Source: Balaenoptera acutorostrata
Lineage: Eukaryota; Chordata; Mammalia; Artiodactyla; Balaenopteridae
Direction of reading: 5' to 3'
DNA length: 64,000 bases
Assembly (NCBI RefSeq): GCF_949987535.1
Contig: NW_026646034.1
Span: forward strand, 1 to 64,000
In this document: one piece after another, positions 52,137-64,000 of the stretch
Layout of the letters: the number at the start of each line of letters is the position of its first letter
Position numbering within the stretch: the stretch's first letter is position 1
Translations under genes and position numbers: made by a program
Notes under the pieces: generated by a model
Told to the model about the DNA's origin: nothing
The model's database searches: none
The model's input: only the letters and a program-made list of their open reading frames with translations

Positions 52137-52480
52137 ATCACAATGCTACATGACCCTGGTCACAACATTTCTCCATGACCTTTGTCATCACAAAGCTCTA
52201 TATAGTTTTTCGTGACAATTCTAAATGAACACTTTAATCACTTTGCTTGCTGACCATTTTCATCACATTTCTCTATTGTCTTTACAATTTCCCATGACCC
52301 CTTTCTTCACAATGCTCGATGATGCCTGTCATCACAATACTCAATGGCTTTTGTTATCACAATGCTCCAGGACCAGTTTCATCACAATACTCCATCTCCC
52401 TTGTCATCACGGTGCACAATGAAACCTCTCATTACAATGCTCCATGACACCTGTCATCACAATGCTCCATGGCCCTTTTC
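52137..52480 (+). repeat. Type I diverged-monomer block, copy 8, without partner
   Basis: This block is 3,496 nt after copy 7. Its private changes are CAAAGCTCTATATAG and GCTCGATGATGCC. It ends with GACACCTGTC and then a C variant ending CCTTTTC. No type II block follows within 9 kb. Instead the sequence from about 52,500 matches what follows the type II block at 11,009 (11,323-11,615 to 52,550-52,842, offset 41,227). A deletion that fused type I to type II downstream sequence would explain this. Confidence 0.85.
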
Positions 52481-54400
52481 ATGACAATGCTCCAGCATTC
52501 TTGTCATCACAATGTTCCATGACCGTGTCATCACAATGCTCCATGGCCCTTGTCATCACAATGCTCCAGAATTCTTGTCATCACAATGTTCCATGACCGT
52601 GTCATCACAATGCTCCAGAATTCTTGCCATCACAATGTTCCAAGACCGTGTCATCACAATGCTCCAGATTGCTTGTCATCACAAAGTTCCATGACCGTGT
52701 CATCACAATGCACCATGGCCCTTGTCATCAGAATGCTGCAGAATTGCTGTCATCAAAATGTTCCATGACCGTGTCATCACAAAGCTCCATGGCCCTTGTC
52801 ATCACAATGCCCCGGAATTCTTGTCATCACAATATTCCATGACCGTGTCATCACAATGCTCCATGGCCCTTGTCATCACAATGCTCCAGATTTCTTGTCA
52901 TCACAATGATCCATGACCGTGTCATCACAATGCTCCATAATTCTTGTCATCAAAATATTCCATGACCGTGTCATCACAATGCTCCAGAATTCTTATCATC
53001 ACAATATTCCATAACCGTGTGATCACAATGCTCCATGGCCCTTGTCATCACAATGCTCCAGAATTCTTGTCATCACAATGTTCCATGACCGTGTCATCAC
53101 AATGCTCCATGACCCTGGTCATCACAATGTTCCATGACCGTGTCATCACAATGCTCCAGAATTCTTGTCATCAAAATGCTCCAGAATTCTTGTCATCACA
53201 ATGTTCCATGACCGTGTCATCACAATGCTCCAGAATTCTTGTCATCAAAATGCTCCAGAATTCTTGTCATCACAATGTTCCATGACCGTGTCATCACAAT
53301 GCTCCATGGCCCTGGTCATCACAATGCTCCAGATTGCTTGTCATCACAAAGTTCCATGACCGTGTCATCACAATGCACCATGGCCCTTGTCATCACAATG
53401 CTCCAGAATTCTTGTCATCACAATGTTCCATGACCGTGTCATCACAATGCTCCAGAATTCTTGTCATCACAATGTTCCATGACCGTGTCATCACAATGCT
53501 CCATGGCCCTTGTCATCACAATGCTCCAGAATTCTTTTCATCACAATGTTCCATGACCGTGTCATCACAATGCTCCATGGCCCTTGTCATCACACTGCTC
53601 CAGAATTCTTGTCATCACAATGTTCCATGACCGTGTCATCACAATGCTCCATGGCCATTGTCATCACTCTTCTCCAGAATTCTTGTCATCACAATGTTCC
53701 ATGACCGTGTCATCACAATGCTCCAGAATACTTGTCATCACAATTTTCCATGACCGTGTCATCACAATGCTCCATGGCCATTGTCATCACTCTTCTCCAG
53801 AATTCTTGTCATCACAATGTTCCATGACCGTGTCATCACAATGCTCCAGAATTCTTGTCATCACAATGCTCCAGAATTCTTGTCATCACAATGTTCCATG
53901 ACCGTGTCATCACAATGCTCCATAATTCTTGTCATCAAAATGTTCCATGACCGTGTCATCACAATGCTCCAGAATTCTTGTCATCACAATGTTCCATGAC
54001 CGTGTGATCACAATGCTCCATGACCCTGGTCATCTCAATGTTACATGACCGTGTCATCACAATGCTCCAGAATTCTTGTCATCAAAATGCTCCAGAATTC
54101 TTGTCATCACAATGTTCCATGACCGTGTCATCACAATGCTCCATGGCCCTGGTCATCACAATGCTCCAGATTGCTTGTCATCACAAAGTTCCATGACCGT
54201 GTCATCACAATGCTCCAGAATTCTTGTCATCACAATGTTCCATGACCGTGTCATCACAATGCTCCAGAATTCTTGTCATCACAATGTTCGATGACCGTGT
54301 CATCACAATGCTCCATGGCCCTTGTCAACACAATGCTCCAGAATTCTTGTCATCACAATGTTCCATGACCTTGTCATCACAATGCCCCAGAATTCTTGTC
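52481..54400. repeat. Array shared with 11.3-12.5 kb and 62.7-63.5 kb
   Basis: 52,550-52,900 follows 11,323-11,670. About 53.4-54.2 kb follows 62.7-63.5 kb (offset 9,309) and, from 53,781, also 12,185-12,640 (offset 41,596). It includes C''-H modules and ATCAAAATG-headed B monomers. I see no unique sequence. Confidence 0.75.
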
Positions 54401-57400
54401 ATCACAATGTTCCATGACCGTGTCATCACAATGCTCCATGGCCCTTGTCATCACAATGCTCCAGAATTCTTGTCATCACAATGTTCCATGACCGTGTCAT
54501 CACAATGCTCCATGGCCCTTGTCATCACAATGCTCCAGAATTCTTGTCATCACAATGTTCCATGACCGTGTCATCACAATGCTCCATGGCCATTGTCATC
54601 ACTCTTCTCCAGAATTCTTGTCATCACAATGTTCCATGACCGTGTCATCACAATGCTCCAGAATTCTTGTCATCACAATGCTCCAGAATTCTTGTCATCA
54701 CAATGTTCCATGACCGTGTCATCACAATGCTCCATAATTCTTATCATCACAATGTTCCATGACCGTGTCATCACCATGCTCCAGAATTCTTGTCATCACA
54801 ATGCTCCAGAATTCTTGTCATCCCAATGTTCCATGACCGTGTCATCACAATGCTCCATGGCCCTTGTCATCACAATGCTCCAGAATTCTTGTCATCACAA
54901 TGTTCCATGACCGTGTCATCACAATGCTCCAGAATTCTTGTCATCACAATGTTCGATGACCGTGTCATCACAATGCTCCATGGCCCTTGTCAACACAATG
55001 CTCCAGAATTCTTGTCATCACAATGTTCCATGACCTTGTCATCACAATGCTCCAGAATTCTTGTCATCACAATGTTCCATGACCGTGTCATCACAATGCT
55101 CCATGGCCCTTGTCATCACAATGCTCCAGAATTCTTGTCATCACAATGTTCCATGACCGTGTCATCACAATGCTCCATGGCCCTTGTCATCACAATGCTC
55201 CAGAATTCTTGTCATCACAATGTTCCATGACCGTGTCATCACAATGCTCCATGGCCATTGTCATCACTCTTCTCCAGAATTCTTGTCATCACAATGTTCC
55301 ATGACCGTGTCATCACAATGCTCCAGAATTCTTGTCATCACAATGCTCCAGAATTCTTGTCATCACAATGTTCCATGACCGTGTCATCACAATGCTCCAT
55401 GACACTGGTCATCACAATGCTCCAGATTGCTTGTCATCACAAAGTTCCATGACTGTGTCATCACAATGCACCATGGCCCTTGTCATCACAATGCTCCAGA
55501 ATTCTTGTCATCACAATGTTCCATGACCGTGTCATCACAATGCTCCATAATTCTTATCATCACAATGTTCCATGACCGTGTCATCACCATGCTCCAGAAT
55601 TCTTGTCATCACAATGCTCCAGAATTCTTGTCATCCCAATGTTCCATGACCGTGTCATCACAATGCTCCATGGCCCTTGTCATCACAATGCTCCAGAATT
55701 CTTGTCATCACAATGTTCCATGACCGTATCATCACAATGCTCCATGGCCATTGTCATCACTCTTCTCCAGAATTCTTGTCATCACAATGTTCCATGACCG
55801 TGTCATCACAATGCTCCAGAATTCTTGTCATCACAATGCTCCAGAATTCTTGTCATCACAATGTTCCATGACCGTGTCATCACAATGCTCCATGACCCTG
55901 GTCATCACAATGCTCCAGATTGCTTGTCATCACAAACTTCCATGACTGTGTCATCACAATGCACCATGGCCCTTGTCATCACAATGCTCCAGAATTCTTG
56001 TCATCACAATGTTCCATGACCGTGTCATTACAATGCTCCATGGCCCTTGTGATCACAATGCTCCAGAATTCTTGCCATCACAATGTTCCATGACCGTGTC
56101 ATCACAATGCTCCATAATTCTTATCATCACAATGTTCCATGACCATGTCATCACCATGCTCCAGAATTCTTGTCATCACAATGCTCCAGAATTCTTGTCA
56201 TCCCAATGTTCCATGACCGTGTCATCACAATGCTCCATGGCCCTTGTCATCACAATGCTCCAGAATTCTTGTCATCACAATGTTCCATGACCGTGTCATC
56301 ACAATGCTCCAGAATTCTTGTCATCACAATGTTCGATGACCGTGTCATCACAATGCTCCATGGCCCTTGTCATCACAATGCTCCAGAATTCTTGTCATCA
56401 CAATGTTCCATGACCGTGTCATCACAATGCTCCATGGCCATTGTCATCACTCTTCTCCAGAATTCTTGTCATCACAATGTTCCATGACCGTGTCATCACA
56501 ATGCTCCAGAATTCTTGTCATCACAATGCTCCAGAATTCTTGTCATCCCAATGTTCCATGACCGTGTCATCACAATGCTCCATGGCCCTTGTCATCACAA
56601 TGCTCCAGAATTCTTGTCATCACAATGTTCCATGACCGTATCATCACAATGCTCCATGGCCATTGTCATCACTCTTCTCCAGAATTCTTGTCATCACAAT
56701 GTTCCATGACCGTGTCATCACAATGCTCCAGAATTCTTGTCATCACAATGCTCCAGAATTCTTGTCATCACAATGTTCCATGACCGTGTCATCACAATGC
56801 TCCATGACCCTGGTCATCACAATGCTCCAGATTGCTTGTCATCACAAAGTTCCATGACTGTGTCATCACAATGCACCATGGCCCTTGTCATCACAATGCT
56901 CCAGAATTCTTGTCATCACAATGTTCCATGACCGTGTCATCACAATGCTCCATGGCCCTTGTGATCACAATGCTCCAGAATTCTTGCCATCACAATGTTC
57001 CATGACCGTGTCATCACAATGCTCCATAATTCTTATCATCACAATGTTCCATGACCGTGTCATCACCATGCTCCAGAATTCTTGTCATCACTATGCACCA
57101 GAATTCTTGTCATCCCAATGTTCCATGACCGTGTCATCACAATGCTCCATGGCCCTTGTGATCACAATGCTCCAGAATTCTTGTCATCACAATGTTCCAT
57201 GACCGTGTCATCACAATGCTCCAGAATTCTTGTCATCACAATGTTCGATGACCGTGTCATCACAATGCTCCATGGCCATTGTCATCACTCTTCTCCAGAA
57301 TTCTTGTCATCACAATGTTCCATGACCGTGTCATCACAATGCTCCAGAATTCTTGTCATCACAATGCTCCAGAATTCTTGTCATCACAATGTTCCATGAC

Positions 57401-60400
57401 CGTGTCATCACAATGCTCCATGACCCTGGTCATCACAATGCTCCAGATTGCTTGTCATCACAAAGTTCCATGACTGTGTCATCACAATGCACCATGGCCC
57501 TTGTCATCACAATGCTCCAGAATTCTTGTCTTCACAATGTTCCATGACCGTGTCATCACAATGCTCCATGGCCCTTGTGATCACAATGCTCCAGAATTCT
57601 TGCCATCACAATGTTCCATGACCGTGTCATCACAATGCTCCATAATTCTTATCATCACAATGTTCCATGACCGTGTCATCACCATGCTCCAGAATTCTTG
57701 TCATCACAATGCTCCAGAATTCTTGTCATCCCAATGTTCCATGACCGTGTCATCACAATGCTCCAGAATTCTTGTCATCACAATGCTCCAGAATTCTTGT
57801 CATCCCAATGTTCCATGACCGTGTCATCAAAATGCTCCAGAATTCTTGTCATCACAATGTTCGATGACCGTGTCATCACAATGCTCCATAATTCTTATCA
57901 TCACAATGTTCCATGACCGTGTCATCACCATGCTCCAGAATTCTTGTCATCACAATGCTCCAGAATTCTTGTCATCCCAATGTTCCATGACCGTGTCATC
58001 ACAATGCTCCAGAATTCTTGTCATCACAATGCTCCAGAATTCTTGTCATCCCAATGTTCCATGACCGTGTCATCACAATGCTCCAGAATTCTTGTCATCA
58101 CAATGCTCCAGAATTCTTGTCATCCCAATGTTCCATGACCGTGTCATCACAATGCTCCAGAATTCTTGTCATCACAATGTTCGATGACCGTGTCATCACA
58201 ATGCTCCATGGCCCTTGTCATCACAATGCTCCAGAATTCTTGTCATCACAATGTTCCATGACCGTGTCATCACAATGCTCCAGAATTCTTGTCATCACAA
58301 TGTTCGATGACCGTGTCATCACAATGCTCCATGGCCCTTGTCAACACAATGCTCCAGAATTCTTGTCATCACAATGTTCCATGACCTTGTCATCACAATG
58401 CTCCAGAATTCTTGTCATCACAATGTTCCATGACCGTGTCATCACAATGCTCCATGGCCCTTGTCATCACAATGCTCCAGAATTCTTGTCATCACAATGT
58501 TCCATGACCGTGTCATCACAATGCTCCATGGCCCTTGTCATCACAATGCTCCAGAATTCTTGTCATCACAATGTTCCATGACCGTGTCATCACAATGCTC
58601 CAGAATTCTTGTCATCACAATGTTCGATGACCGTGTCATCACAATGCTCCATGGCCATTGTCATCACTCTTCTCCAGAATTCTTGTCATCACAATGTTCC
58701 ATGACCGTGTCATCACAATGCTCCAGAATTCTTGTCATCACAATGCTCCAGAATTCTTGTCATCACAATGTTCCATGACCGTGTCATCACAATGCTCCAT
58801 GACCCTGGTCATCACAATGCTCCAGATTGCTTGTCATCACAAAGTTCCATGACTGTGTCATCACAATGCACCATGGCCCTTGTCATCACAATGCTCCAGA
58901 ATTCTTGTCTTCACAATGTTCCATGACCGTGTCATCACAATGCTCCATGGCCCTTGTGATCACAATGCTCCAGAATTCTTGCCATCACAATGTTCCATGA
59001 CCGTGTCATCACAATGCTCCATAATTCTTATCATCACAATGTTCCATGACCGTGTCATCACCATGCTCCAGAATTCTTGTCATCACAATGCTCCAGAATT
59101 CTTGTCATCCCAATGTTCCATGACCGTGTCATCACAATGCTCCAGAATTCTTGTCATCACAATGCTCCAGAATTCTTGTCATCCCAATGTTCCATGACCG
59201 TGTCATCACAATGCTCCAGAATTCTTGTCATCACAATGCTCCAGAATTCTTGTCATCCCAATGTTCCATGACCGTGTCATCACAATGCTCCAGAATTCTT
59301 GTCATCACAATGTTCGATGACCGTGTCATCACAATGCTCCATGGCCCTTGTCATCAAAATGCTCCAGAATTCTTGTCATCACAATGTTCCATGACCGTGT
59401 CATCACAATGCTCCAGAATTCTTGTCATCACAATGTTCGATGACCGTGTCATCACAATGCTCCATGGCCCTTGTCAACACAATGCTCCAGAATTCTTGTC
59501 ATCACAATGTTCCATGACCTTGTCATCACAATGCTCCAGAATTCTTGTCATCACAATGTTCCATGACCGTGTCATCACAATGCTCCATGGCCCTTGTCAT
59601 CACAATGCTCCAGAATTCTTGTCATCACAATGTTCCATGACCGTGTCATCACAATGCTCCATGGCCCTTGTCATCACAATGCTCCAGAATTCTTGTCATC
59701 ACAATGTTCCATGACCGTGTCATCACAATGCTCCATGGCCATTGTCATCACTCTTCTCCAGAATTCTTGTCATCACAATGTTCCATGACCGTGTCATCAC
59801 AATGCTCCAGAATTCTTGTCATCACAATGCTCCAGAATTCTTGTCATCACAATGTTCCATGACCGTGTCATCACAATGCTCCATGACTCTGGTCATCACA
59901 ATGCTCCAGATTGCTTGTCATCACAAAGTTCCATGACTGTGTCATCACAATGCACCATGGCCCTTGTCATCACAATGCTCCAGAATTCTTGTCATCACAA
60001 TGTTCCATGACCGTGTCATCACAATGCTCCATGGCCCTTGTGATCACAATGCTCGAGAATTCTTGCCATCACAATGTTCCATGACCGTGTCATCACAATG
60101 CTCCATAATTCTTATCATCACAATGTTCCATGACCGTGTCATCACCATGCTCCAGAATTCTTGTCATCACAATGCTCCAGAATTCTTGTCATCCCAATGT
60201 TCCATGACCGTGTCATCACAATGCTCCATGGCCCTTGTCATCACAATGCTCCAGAATTCTTGTCATCACAATGTTCCATAACCGTGTCATCACAATGCTC
60301 CAGAATTCTTGTCATCACAATGTTCGATGACCGTGTCATCACAATGCTCCATGGCCCTTGTCAACACAATGCTCCAGAATTCTTGTCATCACAATGTTCC

Positions 60401-61200
60401 ATGACCTTGTCATCACAATGCTCCAGAATTCTTGTCATCACAATGTTCCATGACCGTGTCATCACAATGCTCCATGGCCATTGTCATCACAATGCTCCAG
60501 AATTCTTGTCATCACAATGTTCCATGACCGTGTCATCACAATGCTCCATGGCCCTTGTCATCACAATGCTCCAGAATTCTTGTCATCACAATGTTCCATG
60601 ACCGTGTCATCACAATGCTCCATGGCCATTGTCATCACTCTTCTCCAGAATTCTTGTCATCACAATGTTCCATGACCGTGTCATCACAATGCTCCAGAAT
60701 TCTTGTCATCACAATGCTCCAGGATTCTTGTCATCACAATGTTCCATGACCGTGTCATCACAATGCTCCATGACCCTGGTCATCACAATGCTCCAGATTG
60801 CTTGTCATCACAAAGTTCCATGACTGTGTCTTCACAATGCACCATGGCCCTTGTCATCACAATGCTCCAGAATTCTTGTCATCACAATGTTCCATGACCG
60901 TGTCATCACAATGCTCCATGGCCCTTGTCATCACAATGCTCCAGAATTCTTGCCATCACAATGTTCCATGACCGTGTCATCACAATGCTCCATAATTCTT
61001 ATCATCACAATGTTCCATGACCGTGTCATCACAATGCTCCAGAATTCTTGTCATCACAATGCTCCAGAATTCTTGTCATCACAATGTTCCATGACCGTGT
61101 CATCACAATGCTCCATGGCCCTGGTTATCACAATGCTCCAGATTGCTTGTCATCACAAAGTTCCATGACCGTGTCATCACAATGCACCATGGCCCTTGTC
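54401..61200. repeat. Re-amplified zone with region-specific monomer variants
   Basis: A composite built around the C''-H module recurs with H near 55.27, 55.76, 56.45, 56.67, 57.29, 58.67, 59.75 and 60.64 kb. Spacings between recognisable composites include 493, 912, 616, 1,379, 1,084 and 887 nt. Variants concentrate here: head ATCACCATG (eight seen, 54.77-60.14 kb, none noticed elsewhere), ATCCCAATG, TTCGATGACC, and CCTTGTGATC. Pairs of subsegments at 665, 1,133 and 1,379 nt look nearly identical. This is the most recently shuffled part of the window. Confidence 0.78.
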
Positions 61201-61299
61201 ATCACAATGCTCCAGAATTCTTGTCATCACAATGTTCCATGACCATGTCATCACAATGCTCCATGGCCCTTGTCATCATAATGCTCCAGAATTCTTGTC

Positions 61300-61323
61300 A
61301 TTATTATATTCCATGAACGTGTC
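61300..61323 (+). repeat. Singleton diverged A-slot monomer
   Basis: In an otherwise regular stretch, a 24-mer reads ATTATTATATTCCATGAACG before GTGTC. It is followed by a monomer with CTCTATGGCAC and another headed ATCAGAATG. I did not see this combination elsewhere, so it is a local run of mutated monomers that has not been spread or erased. Confidence 0.75.
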
Positions 61324-61643
61324 ATCACAATGCTCTATGGCACTTGTCATCAGAATGCTCCAGAATTCTTGTCATCACAATGTTCCATGACCGTGTCATC
61401 ACAATGCTCCATGGCCCTTGTCATCACAATGCTCCAGAATTCTTGTCATCACAATGTTCCATGACCGTGTCATCACAATGCTCCATGGCCCTTGTCATCA
61501 CAATGCTCCAGAATTCTTGTCATCACAATGTTCCATGACCGTGTCATCACAATGCTCCATAATTCTTGTCATCAAAATGTTCCATGACCGTGTCATCACA
61601 ATGCTCCAGAATTCTTGTCATCACAATGTTCCATGACCGTGTC

Positions 61644-61987
61644 ATCACAATGCTACATGACCCTGGTCACAACATTTCTCCATGACCTTTGTCATCACAA
61701 TGCTCTATATAGTTTTTCGTGACAATTCTAAATGAACACTTTAATCACTTTGCTTGCTGACCATTTTCATCACATTTCTCTATTTTCATTACAATTTCCC
61801 ATGACCCCTTTCTTCACAATGCTCAATGATGCCTGTCATCACAATGCTCAATGGCTTTTGTTATCACAATGCTCCAGAACCAGTTTCATCACAATACTCC
61901 ATCTCCCTTGTCATCACGGTGCACAATGAAACCTCTCATTACAATGCTCCATGACACCTGTCATCACAATGCTCCATGGCCCTTGTC
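61644..61987 (+). repeat. Type I diverged-monomer block, copy 9
   Basis: This block shares CTATTTTCATTAC and GCTCAATGATGCC with copy 6 (offset 17,041). It has its own CCAGAACCAG in place of CCAGGACCAG. It is paired with the type II block at 62,308 at the longer 664-nt spacing. Confidence 0.9.
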
Positions 61988-64000
61988 ATCACAATGCTCC
62001 AGATTGCTTGTCATCACAAAGTTCCGTGACCGTGTCATCACAATGCACCATGGCCCTTGTCATCACAATGCTCCAGAATTCTTGTCATCACAATGTTCCA
62101 TGACCGTGTCATCACAATGCTCCATGGCCCTTATCATCACAATGCTCCAGAATTCTGGTCATCACAATGTTCCATGACCGTGTCATCACAATGCTCCATG
62201 GCCCTTGTCATCACAAGGCTCCAGAATTCTAGTCATCACAATGTTCCATGACCGTGTCATCACAATGCTCCATAATTCTTTTCATCACAATGTTCCATGA
62301 CCGTGTCATCACAATGTTACATGACCCTGGTCATCACAGTTCTCCATGACCTTTGTCATCACTATGCTCTATATAGTTTTTCATGACAATTCTAAATGAC
62401 CACTTTAATCACTTTGCTTGCTGATCATTTTCATCACATTTCTCTATTGTCATTACAATTCCCCATGACCCCTTTCTTCACAATGCTCCATGATGCCTGT
62501 CATCACAATGCTCAATGGCTTTTGTTATTACAATGCTCCAGGACCAGTTTCATCACATTACTCCATCTCCCTTGTCATCACGGTGCACAATGTATAGTTT
62601 CATTACAATGCTCCATGGCCCTTGTCATCACAATGTTCCAGAATTCTTGTCATCACAATGTTCCATGACCGTGTCATCACAAAGCTCCATGGCCCTTGTC
62701 ATCACAATGCTCCAGAATTCTTGTCATCACAATGTTCCATGACCGTGTCATCACAATGCTCCAGAATTCTTGTCATCACAATGTTCCATGACCGTGTCAT
62801 CACAATGCTCCATGGCCCTTGTCATCACAATGCTCCAGAATTCTTTTCATCACAATGTTCCATGACCGTGTCATCACAATGCTCCATGGCCCTTGTCATC
62901 ACACTGCTCCAGAATTCTTGTCATCACAATGTTCCATGACCGTGTCATCACAATGCTCCATGGCCATTGTCATCACTCTTCTCCAGAATTCTTGTCATCA
63001 CAATGTTCCATGACCGTGTCATCACAATGCTCCAGAATACTTGTCATCACAATTTTCCATGACCGTGTCATCACAATGCTCCATGGCCATTGTCATCACT
63101 CTTCTCCAGAATTCTTGTCATCACAATGTTCCATGACCGTGTCATCACAATGCTCCAGAATTCTTGTCATCACAATGCTCCAGAATTCTTGTCATCACAA
63201 TGTTCCATGACCGTGTCATCACAATGCTCCATAATTCTTGTCATCAAAATGTTCCATGACCGTGTCATCACAATGCTCCAGAATTCTTGTCATCACAATG
63301 TTCCATGACCGTGTGATCACAATGCTCCATGACCCTGGTCATCTCAATGTTACATGACCGTGTCATCACAATGCTCCAGAATTCTTGTCATCAAAATGCT
63401 CCAGAATTCTTGTCATCACAATGTTCCATGACCGTGTCATCACAATGCTCCATGGCCCTGGTCATCACAATGCTCCAGATTGCTTGTCATCACAAAGTTC
63501 CATGACCGTGTCATCACAATGCACCATGGCCCTTGTCATCACAATGCTCCAGAATTCTTGTCATCACAATGTTCCATGACCGTGTCATCACAATGCTCCA
63601 GAATTCTTGTCATCACAATGTTCGATGACCGTGTCATCACAATGCTCCATGGCCCTTGTCAACACAATGCTCCAGAATTCTTGTCATCACAATGTTCCAT
63701 GACCTTGTCATCACAATGCTCCAGAATTCTTGTCATCACAATGTTCCATGACCGTGTCATCACAATGCTCCATGGCCCTTGTCATCACAATGCTCCAGAA
63801 TTCTTGTCATCACAATGTTCCATGACCGTGTCATCACAATGCTCCATGGCCCTTGTCATCACAATGCTCCAGAATTCTTGTCATCACAATGTTCCATGAC
63901 CGTGTCATCACAATGCTCCATGGCCATTGTCATCACTCTTCTCCAGAATTCTTGTCATCACAATGTTCCATGACCGTGTCATCACAATGCTCCAGAATTC
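61988..64000. repeat. Right end of window: array continuing past the edge
   Basis: After the ninth type I block come regular units, the sixth type II block, and then a segment that follows 53.4-54.7 kb (offset 9,309, then 9,334). The last base is still inside a B monomer (GAATTC), so the array continues to the right. Confidence 0.85.
62308..62626 (+). repeat. Type II diverged-monomer block, copy 6
   Basis: It has a private GCTGATCATTTTC and the AATGTATAGTTTCATT form related to copy 4. It is paired with the type I block at 61,644 (664 nt). Confidence 0.9.

Larger units (their letters stand above)
1..64000 (+). repeat. Giant single-family satellite array of 24/25-nt monomers
   Basis: Every part of the window reads as head-to-tail monomers of 24 or 25 nt that start with ATCACAATG (or a one- or two-base variant) and end with GTC. 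About 2,600 monomers fit, and none is inverted. The consensus 74-nt triplet is about 46% GC and strand-asymmetric, with about 23 C to 11 G on the + strand. No gene, transposon, microsatellite, telomere repeat or unique flank interrupts it, and both window ends lie inside the array. B monomers contain GAATTC and C monomers contain CCATGG, so EcoRI and NcoI would each cut it into a short ladder. Such arrays are typical of eukaryotic heterochromatin or large minisatellites. Which of these it is, and in which organism, cannot be told from the sequence. Confidence 0.97.

Noticed and set aside
1..64000. CRISPR array
   Set aside because: Direct repeats of 24-25 nt abut without unique spacers, the variable parts recur thousands of times, and there are no cas genes or leader.
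1..64000. Subtelomeric location
   Set aside because: I saw no telomere-type repeat (TTAGGG or TTTAGGG runs) and no flanking sequence that would place the array near a chromosome end.
1..64000. Repetitive structural protein gene (silk-, mucin- or antigen-like)
   Set aside because: Monomers of 25 nt shift the frame at every unit and stops recur every 222 nt in each frame. No single frame is kept open, unlike coding repeats, whose unit length is a multiple of three.

Overview
The window is one uninterrupted satellite array. I find no protein-coding gene, RNA gene, transposable element, CRISPR array, origin or unique-sequence flank anywhere in the 64 kb. The array is built from roughly 2,600 head-to-tail monomers of 24 or 25 nt, all in the same orientation, and it runs off both ends of the window. 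Each monomer begins with a near-invariant ATCACAATG head and ends in (T/G)GTC; the middle varies. A long, homogeneous, multi-layer satellite like this points to a eukaryotic nuclear chromosome (heterochromatin, pericentromere, subtelomere or a large minisatellite). I do not recognise the family and cannot name the lineage.

Layer 1 is the monomer types: A (24 nt, core TTCCATGACCGTGTC), B (25 nt, core CTCCAGAATTCTTGTC), C (25 nt, core CTCCATGGCCCTTGTC), and rarer D, E, F, G and H variants. Layer 2 is a 74-nt higher-order unit of one 24-mer plus two 25-mers (A-C-B or A-B-B). It is interspersed with a fixed 74-nt module G-E-F (about 80 copies) and a 49-nt module D-A'. Layer 3 is blocks of strongly diverged monomers: nine type I blocks of 344 nt and six type II blocks of about 319 nt, each carrying a TATATAG motif. 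Layer 4 is kilobase-scale segmental duplication.

Layout: 1-8190 recurs at 12810-22722 with a 1,995-bp tandem duplication gained and 271 bp lost. 8191-12809 holds the first type II block. 22723-24634 is a mosaic. 24635-30444 is a 5,810-bp unit repeated at about 30445-36260. 34540-37440 is a patch crowded with private one-base insertions. 37450-44602 holds two related 4.2-kb-spaced stretches. 44603-48640 and 48641-52136 are two macro-units that each start with a type I block. 52137-54400 carries a type I block without its partner. 54400-61200 is a strongly re-amplified zone with its own variants. 61644-64000 repeats the type I/type II pair.

Many long open frames exist on the + strand, but they are explained arithmetically. 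B and C monomers contain no stop in any forward frame, the A monomer carries one TGA, and the 74-nt period shifts that TGA by one frame each time. I therefore annotate no CDS. The most useful observations are the layered repeat grammar, the relic-like TATA-bearing blocks, CpGs concentrated at the 24-mer dyad with TpG/CpA variants, and two patches whose indels look like unpolished assembly sequence.
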